From positions 1-7,734 of the forward strand of contig DATBIK010000086.1 in NCBI GenBank assembly GCA_036556985.1: a stretch of DNA of 7,734 bases, in the 5' to 3' direction. Below the pieces are notes generated by a model. It worked only from the letters and a program-made list of their open reading frames with translations. It was not told the origin of the DNA and did no database searches. Shown here piece by piece: positions 5,363-7,734 of the stretch. The stretch comes from JAPSGM01 sp036556985. Its GTDB lineage: Bacteria; Chloroflexota; Limnocylindria; QHBO01. A program made the position numbers and the translations under genes. Every line of letters starts with the position of its first letter. The first letter of the stretch is position 1.

Positions 5363-5767
5363 ATGACCGAAACCACCGAGCTGACCCACATCCTGGTGGT
5401 GGCCGACGTCGATCGGTCGCGGGCCTGGTACACCGATGTCCTGGGCGCTGACCTGTACCGCGAGTACGGCGGCACCTCCGCCGTGCTCCAGTTCGCCGGA
5501 TCGTGGCTGCTGCTCGTCACCGGCGGCGGGCCGACGGACGACAAGCCGACGGTCACGCTGGCGCCGCCGGTGGACCCGGACCGCCTCGACCACCTGTTCA
5601 CGATCCGCGTTCCGGACTGCCAGGTGGCCTACGAGACACTCCGCGGCCGGGGCGCCACGTTCCTCACCCCGCCGGTGACTCACGGCGCCGAGACCCGGGC
5701 CTTCCTCCGCGACCCGGACGGGCACCTGTTCGAGATCAGCGAGTATCGGGGCTCATCGGGCTCATGA
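5363..5767 (+). CDS. VOC-family protein (glyoxalase/bleomycin-resistance/dioxygenase fold), metal ligands kept
   Basis: The 134-residue protein has the paired beta-alpha-beta-beta-beta modules of the VOC superfamily. The first module starts THILVVADVDRSRAWYTDVLG (8-28) and the second around DHLFTIRV (76-83), ending FLRDPDGHLFEISEY (114-128). Candidate metal ligands are H9, H77 and E124, in the positions normally used, so a metal-dependent enzyme or a ligand-binding resistance protein is possible; the substrate cannot be assigned. ATG 5363 is used because the fold begins immediately after it. No good Shine-Dalgarno sequence precedes it; a three-codon open frame (ATG AGC CGA TGA, 5355-5366) ends across the start. 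The last 32 bases overlap the end of the opposite VOC gene, in a region containing a 9-bp tandem repeat. Confidence 0.85.
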   Translation: MTETTELTHILVVADVDRSRAWYTDVLGADLYREYGGTSAVLQFAGSWLLLVTGGGPTDDKPTVTLAPPVDPDRLDHLFTIRVPDCQVAYETLRGRGATFLTPPVTHGAETRAFLRDPDGHLFEISEYRGSSGS

Positions 5768-6101
5768 GCTGGAAGTAGTTTCCGTCCGGATCGGCGAGCG
5801 TCGCGATGTGACCCTCCTCGCCCTCGAATGTGTACGGCTCGCGGATGACGATCGCGCCGGCGTCGCGGAGGCGGGCGAAATCGGCCTGGACCTCCGGGCT
5901 CTCGATGTTCCAGATGATCCTGCCCGGCGACGGGTTCGTGCCGTGCACCTCGCTGTGCGGGCCGATGGTCACCGCCCCGGAGCCGATGAGCCAGCCGGTG
6001 TAGCCCCCATCGTTCCAGGTGGGGTCGCCGAACAAACGCGTGTAGTACGCGACCAGCGCGTCGGGGTTCTCGGAGCCGATGAGGATGCTGTTGAGGTTCA
6101 C
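5736..6101 (-). CDS. VOC-family protein, apparently without the usual metal ligands
   Basis: A 121-residue VOC protein. Module one is NSILIGSENPDALVAYYTRLFG (4-25) and module two starts near RIIWNIESPEVQADFARLRD (61-80) and ends TLADPDGNYFQLMSP (101-115). The positions that carry His, His and Glu in metal-binding relatives are not His/Glu here: none in the first strand, W64-N65 in the second module, Q111 in place of the C-terminal Glu. A binding or accessory role is therefore as likely as catalysis. The start is a GTG at 6101, supported by AGGAG seven bases upstream and by the fold beginning directly. The gene diverges from the third VOC gene and overlaps the first one tail to tail by 32 bases; its C-terminus MSPMSPDTR comes from the duplicated 9-mer there. 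Confidence 0.83.
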   Translation of the reverse strand: MNLNSILIGSENPDALVAYYTRLFGDPTWNDGGYTGWLIGSGAVTIGPHSEVHGTNPSPGRIIWNIESPEVQADFARLRDAGAIVIREPYTFEGEEGHIATLADPDGNYFQLMSPMSPDTR

Positions 6102-6108
6102 GTGGCGT

Positions 6109-6113
6109 CTCCT
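6109..6113 (-). promoter_or_regulatory. Shine-Dalgarno site that supports a GTG start
   Basis: AGGAG on the minus strand is seven bases before the GTG at 6101. It decides the start, because no ATG is available at the right place. This gene therefore has a leader, unlike its divergent neighbour. Confidence 0.65.
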
Positions 6114-6132
6114 GCTGGGTGGCTGACAGTCT

Positions 6133-6147
6133 GACGCCGTGGGCGTC
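6133..6147. repeat. inverted repeat in the spacer between two divergent VOC genes
   Basis: GACGCC (6133-6138) and GGCGTC (6142-6147) are perfect inverted copies around GTG. GGCGTC also occurs at 6104-6109 and 6159-6164, so the 80-bp spacer carries four copies of one hexamer. The repeat sits roughly where a -35 region would be for the -10 at 6170. An operator role is possible but unproven. Confidence 0.4.
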
Positions 6148-6169
6148 CCGGAGTCATCGGCGTCGCGTG

Positions 6170-6175
6170 TACAGT
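6170..6175 (+). promoter_or_regulatory. -10 box of a leaderless promoter (TACAGT) for the third VOC gene
   Basis: TACAGT is followed by six bases and the ATG at 6182, with no Shine-Dalgarno sequence and no clear -35 box. The geometry is the same as at 2367, 2390, 718 and 5194. Confidence 0.55.
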
Positions 6176-6181
6176 CTGCCC

Positions 6182-6541
6182 ATGCTGCGCATCGGCTCGA
6201 TCGTCATCCGGGTGGACGACCTCGAGGCCCAGACAGCGTTCTGGACGGCGGCGCTCGACTACGTGCCACGCGAGGACGACGACGACTCGTTCCGGCTGCT
6301 GCGCCCGCGGGAAGGCCGCACCGGCCCGAACGTCTCGCTCGACCGCTGGCGGTCCGAGGTCCACGTCCCGCCGCGCATCCACCTGGACCTGTATGCCGAG
6401 GACCAGGCGGCCGAGGTCGAGCGGTTGAAAGGCCTGGGAGCCACCGAGGTGCACTGGAACAAGCGGCCTGAAGACGCCGACTACGTGATCCTGGCCGATC
6501 CCGAGGGCAATCGCTTCTGCGTCATCGACGCCGGGAGCTGA
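6182..6541 (+). CDS. VOC-family protein (Glyoxalase_6-like)
   Basis: The 119-residue product fits the glyoxalase-like subgroup (Glyoxalase_6) of the VOC superfamily. Module one is IGSIVIRVDDLEAQTAFWTAALDY (4-27) and module two starts RIHLDLYAEDQAAEVERLKGLG (65-86) and ends YVILADPEGNRFCVIDAG (101-118). H67 is kept in the second module, but the first strand has no histidine and the C-terminal Glu position is in FCVID, so the classical metal site is incomplete. The subgroup has no firmly assigned reaction that I know of. The frame is open upstream to 6119 but loses VOC character, and ATG 6182 has a TANNNT box six bases upstream, so a leaderless mRNA is likely. It diverges from the second VOC gene across 80 bp and is convergent with the cyclase gene. 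Confidence 0.84.
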   Translation: MLRIGSIVIRVDDLEAQTAFWTAALDYVPREDDDDSFRLLRPREGRTGPNVSLDRWRSEVHVPPRIHLDLYAEDQAAEVERLKGLGATEVHWNKRPEDADYVILADPEGNRFCVIDAGS

Positions 6542-6560
6542 GCGTGGAGTCCAAGCTGGA

Positions 6561-6578
6561 GCCTGTCACCGTGACGGC
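6561..6578 (+). terminator. possible terminator hairpin after the third VOC gene
   Basis: GCC-T-GTCAC-C-GTGAC-GGC is a short, nearly perfect inverted repeat with one bulged T, starting 20 bases after the VOC stop. No T-run follows. Another hairpin, CCCAGC (6622-6627) with GCTGGG (6633-6638) around CGGG, lies further downstream and is followed only by GTTTCCC. Either may end transcription from both sides of this 151-bp convergent gap; otherwise I see nothing coding in it. Confidence 0.3.
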
Positions 6579-6692
6579 CTCGGGCATCGACCGGGCGAAC
6601 GCATTCGGCGAGCCGCTGGGCCCCAGCCGGGGCTGGGCTGCACCGCGTTTCCCATTCAGTTCAAGTCTCCGCGGGAATGCGCGGGCATCCAT

Positions 6693-7734
6693 TCAGCGCC
6701 ATTCGACCTCTGCCACCCGGATCGGGGTCGATACGCCGCGCACGGTGAGCTCGCGCACATTGGCCACGGCCAGGTCCGCGGCCTCTGCCAGGGTGTCGGC
6801 CGAGACGAGGATCTGGTCTGCCTCGGCGACGTCACCGAGCCGAGACGCCACGTGGACGCCGATCCCGCTGTAATCGCTGCCGCGCATCACCGCGTCAGCG
6901 GTGTGGACCCCGATGCGCACCGACGGCGTGGATACGTCCTCGGCCCGTCGCTCCTCGAGCGCCCGCAGGATCTCGACCGCGCTCCGGATGGCGGCCGCCG
7001 GCGTGCCGAATGAGACGAAGAAGCCGTCGCCGGTGGAGTTCACGACCGTGCCCCCGTGCCGGGCGAACGCGTCGCGGAGCACGTCGTCGTGCCAGCGCAG
7101 CAGGCGCTCCCAGGCCTCGTTGCCGAGTTCCTCCGCCAGGCGGGTGGAGCCGACGATATCCGTGAAAACGAACGTGCGCCGGACCTGCTCGGTGGCGGCT
7201 GTGCGCTCGGCGGCATCCTGAAGCTCTCGCTCGGTAGTTTCCAGGTCAGGCCGAGCCCCGAGCCGGGCAAACTCGTCGCGCGCCGCCCGCAGTTCGAGTT
7301 CCGCGTCCTGGGGATCGCCCGCGCCGCGCAGCGCCCTCGAGAGTGCGAGGCGCACGCGTGCCACGTCGTACGCCGCGCCCACCTCGCGCCACAGCCGGAG
7401 CGCGGTGCGCAGCTCGTCGACCGCCGAGGCCGGGTTGCCCTCCGCCAGTCGAACGCGCCCGTCCGCCTCGTGGGTCCCGGCGCGGAGTGCCGGCGAGTCG
7501 TAGCCCGAGGTGATCGCGGCGAGCTCATCCGCCGCGGCGCGAGCGGGGCCGACATCGCCGGCCGCGACGGCAATCTCGACCTTCGCCGCGAGGAGGCGCG
7601 CCCGCGCCCACTGGTCCCAGTTCGATTCGCGCAGCGCGGCGTCGATTGCGGCCTGTGCCGACTTCACCTGCCCTGCGCCAAGCCTCAGCAGGGCGAGGGC
7701 GGGCTGCGGGCTGCGGCCGAGGGCGTGAGCCTCC
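6693..7734 (-). CDS. TPR-containing class III adenylate/guanylate cyclase, C-terminal part (5' end outside window)
   Basis: The frame is open to the right edge; 346 residues are visible, numbered from the codon at 7733. Residues 1-175 are helical TPR-like repeats resembling those of large LuxR/MalT-type regulators (GRSPQPALALLRLG at 6-19; FARLGARPDLETTERELQ at 155-172). Residues about 186-346 form a class III cyclase homology domain: metal aspartates D192 (FTDIVGST) and D236 (STGDGFF), a likely purine-contact D287 (SDYSG), and catalytic R298 (VHVASRL). The purine-specifying Lys/Glu position is N232, and the transition-state Asn position is H294; this Asn/His combination is known from Rv1900c-type class IIIc cyclases. 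It probably makes cAMP (less surely cGMP) in response to its N-terminal part. The GTG at 7667 is internal, not the start, because TPR sequence continues upstream. Confidence 0.87.
   Translation of the reverse strand, partial: EAHALGRSPQPALALLRLGAGQVKSAQAAIDAALRESNWDQWARARLLAAKVEIAVAAGDVGPARAAADELAAITSGYDSPALRAGTHEADGRVRLAEGNPASAVDELRTALRLWREVGAAYDVARVRLALSRALRGAGDPQDAELELRAARDEFARLGARPDLETTERELQDAAERTAATEQVRRTFVFTDIVGSTRLAEELGNEAWERLLRWHDDVLRDAFARHGGTVVNSTGDGFFVSFGTPAAAIRSAVEILRALEERRAEDVSTPSVRIGVHTADAVMRGSDYSGIGVHVASRLGDVAEADQILVSADTLAEAADLAVANVRELTVRGVSTPIRVAEVEWR

Noticed and set aside
6544..6873. Plus-strand frame starting with GTG just after the third VOC stop
   Set aside because: The first part lies in the convergent gap but the rest is antisense to the cyclase catalytic domain; composition is serine/arginine-rich and no ribosome binding site is present.
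1..7734. Mobile element, CRISPR, tRNA/rRNA or defence-system signatures
   Set aside because: No transposase or integrase genes, terminal repeats, regular spacer-repeat units, cloverleaf sequence or recognisable defence domains were seen on either strand.

Overview
This window is G+C-rich, tightly packed chromosomal DNA from a free-living bacterium. The gene content points to an actinobacterium or a soil/freshwater Chloroflexota lineage: a Ddn-like deazaflavin (F420)-dependent oxidoreductase, a YcaQ-type winged-helix protein, a PadR/HAAS pair, several VOC proteins and a class III cyclase. I cannot decide between these phyla from sequence alone. No transposase, integrase, tRNA, rRNA or CRISPR array is visible. 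I read eleven genes; the first and last are cut by the window edges.

Layout, left to right. (1) The end of an alpha/beta hydrolase (+), then a YcaQ-like DNA glycosylase-family gene (+). (2) A DinB-family gene (-) and a small four-helix membrane protein gene (+), which diverge from a spacer of only 22 bp. (3) A RibD_C/DHFR-like reductase (+) that meets, at overlapping stop codons, the end of a three-gene minus-strand operon. In transcription order that operon is a PadR repressor, a HAAS-domain six-helix membrane protein and an F420-type oxidoreductase, joined by two ATGA overlaps. Its promoter has consensus-like -35 and -10 boxes lying inside a 27-bp imperfect palindrome, which suggests autorepression. 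(4) Three small VOC (glyoxalase/bleomycin-resistance) genes in +, -, + orientation; the first two overlap tail to tail. (5) The C-terminal part of a TPR plus class III nucleotide cyclase protein (-), running off the right edge.

The most striking signal is a start-site grammar. Five genes that begin a transcription unit have TANNNT exactly 6 or 7 bases before ATG and no Shine-Dalgarno sequence, the arrangement expected for leaderless mRNAs. Three other genes (the two operon-internal genes and one GTG-start VOC gene) have good Shine-Dalgarno sequences instead. In the DinB/membrane-protein spacer two such -10 boxes face away from each other and share two bases.

The neighbourhood looks like housekeeping and stress/detoxification accessory genes rather than a mobile island. 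The unit most worth testing as an undescribed system is the PadR-HAAS-F420 oxidoreductase operon.
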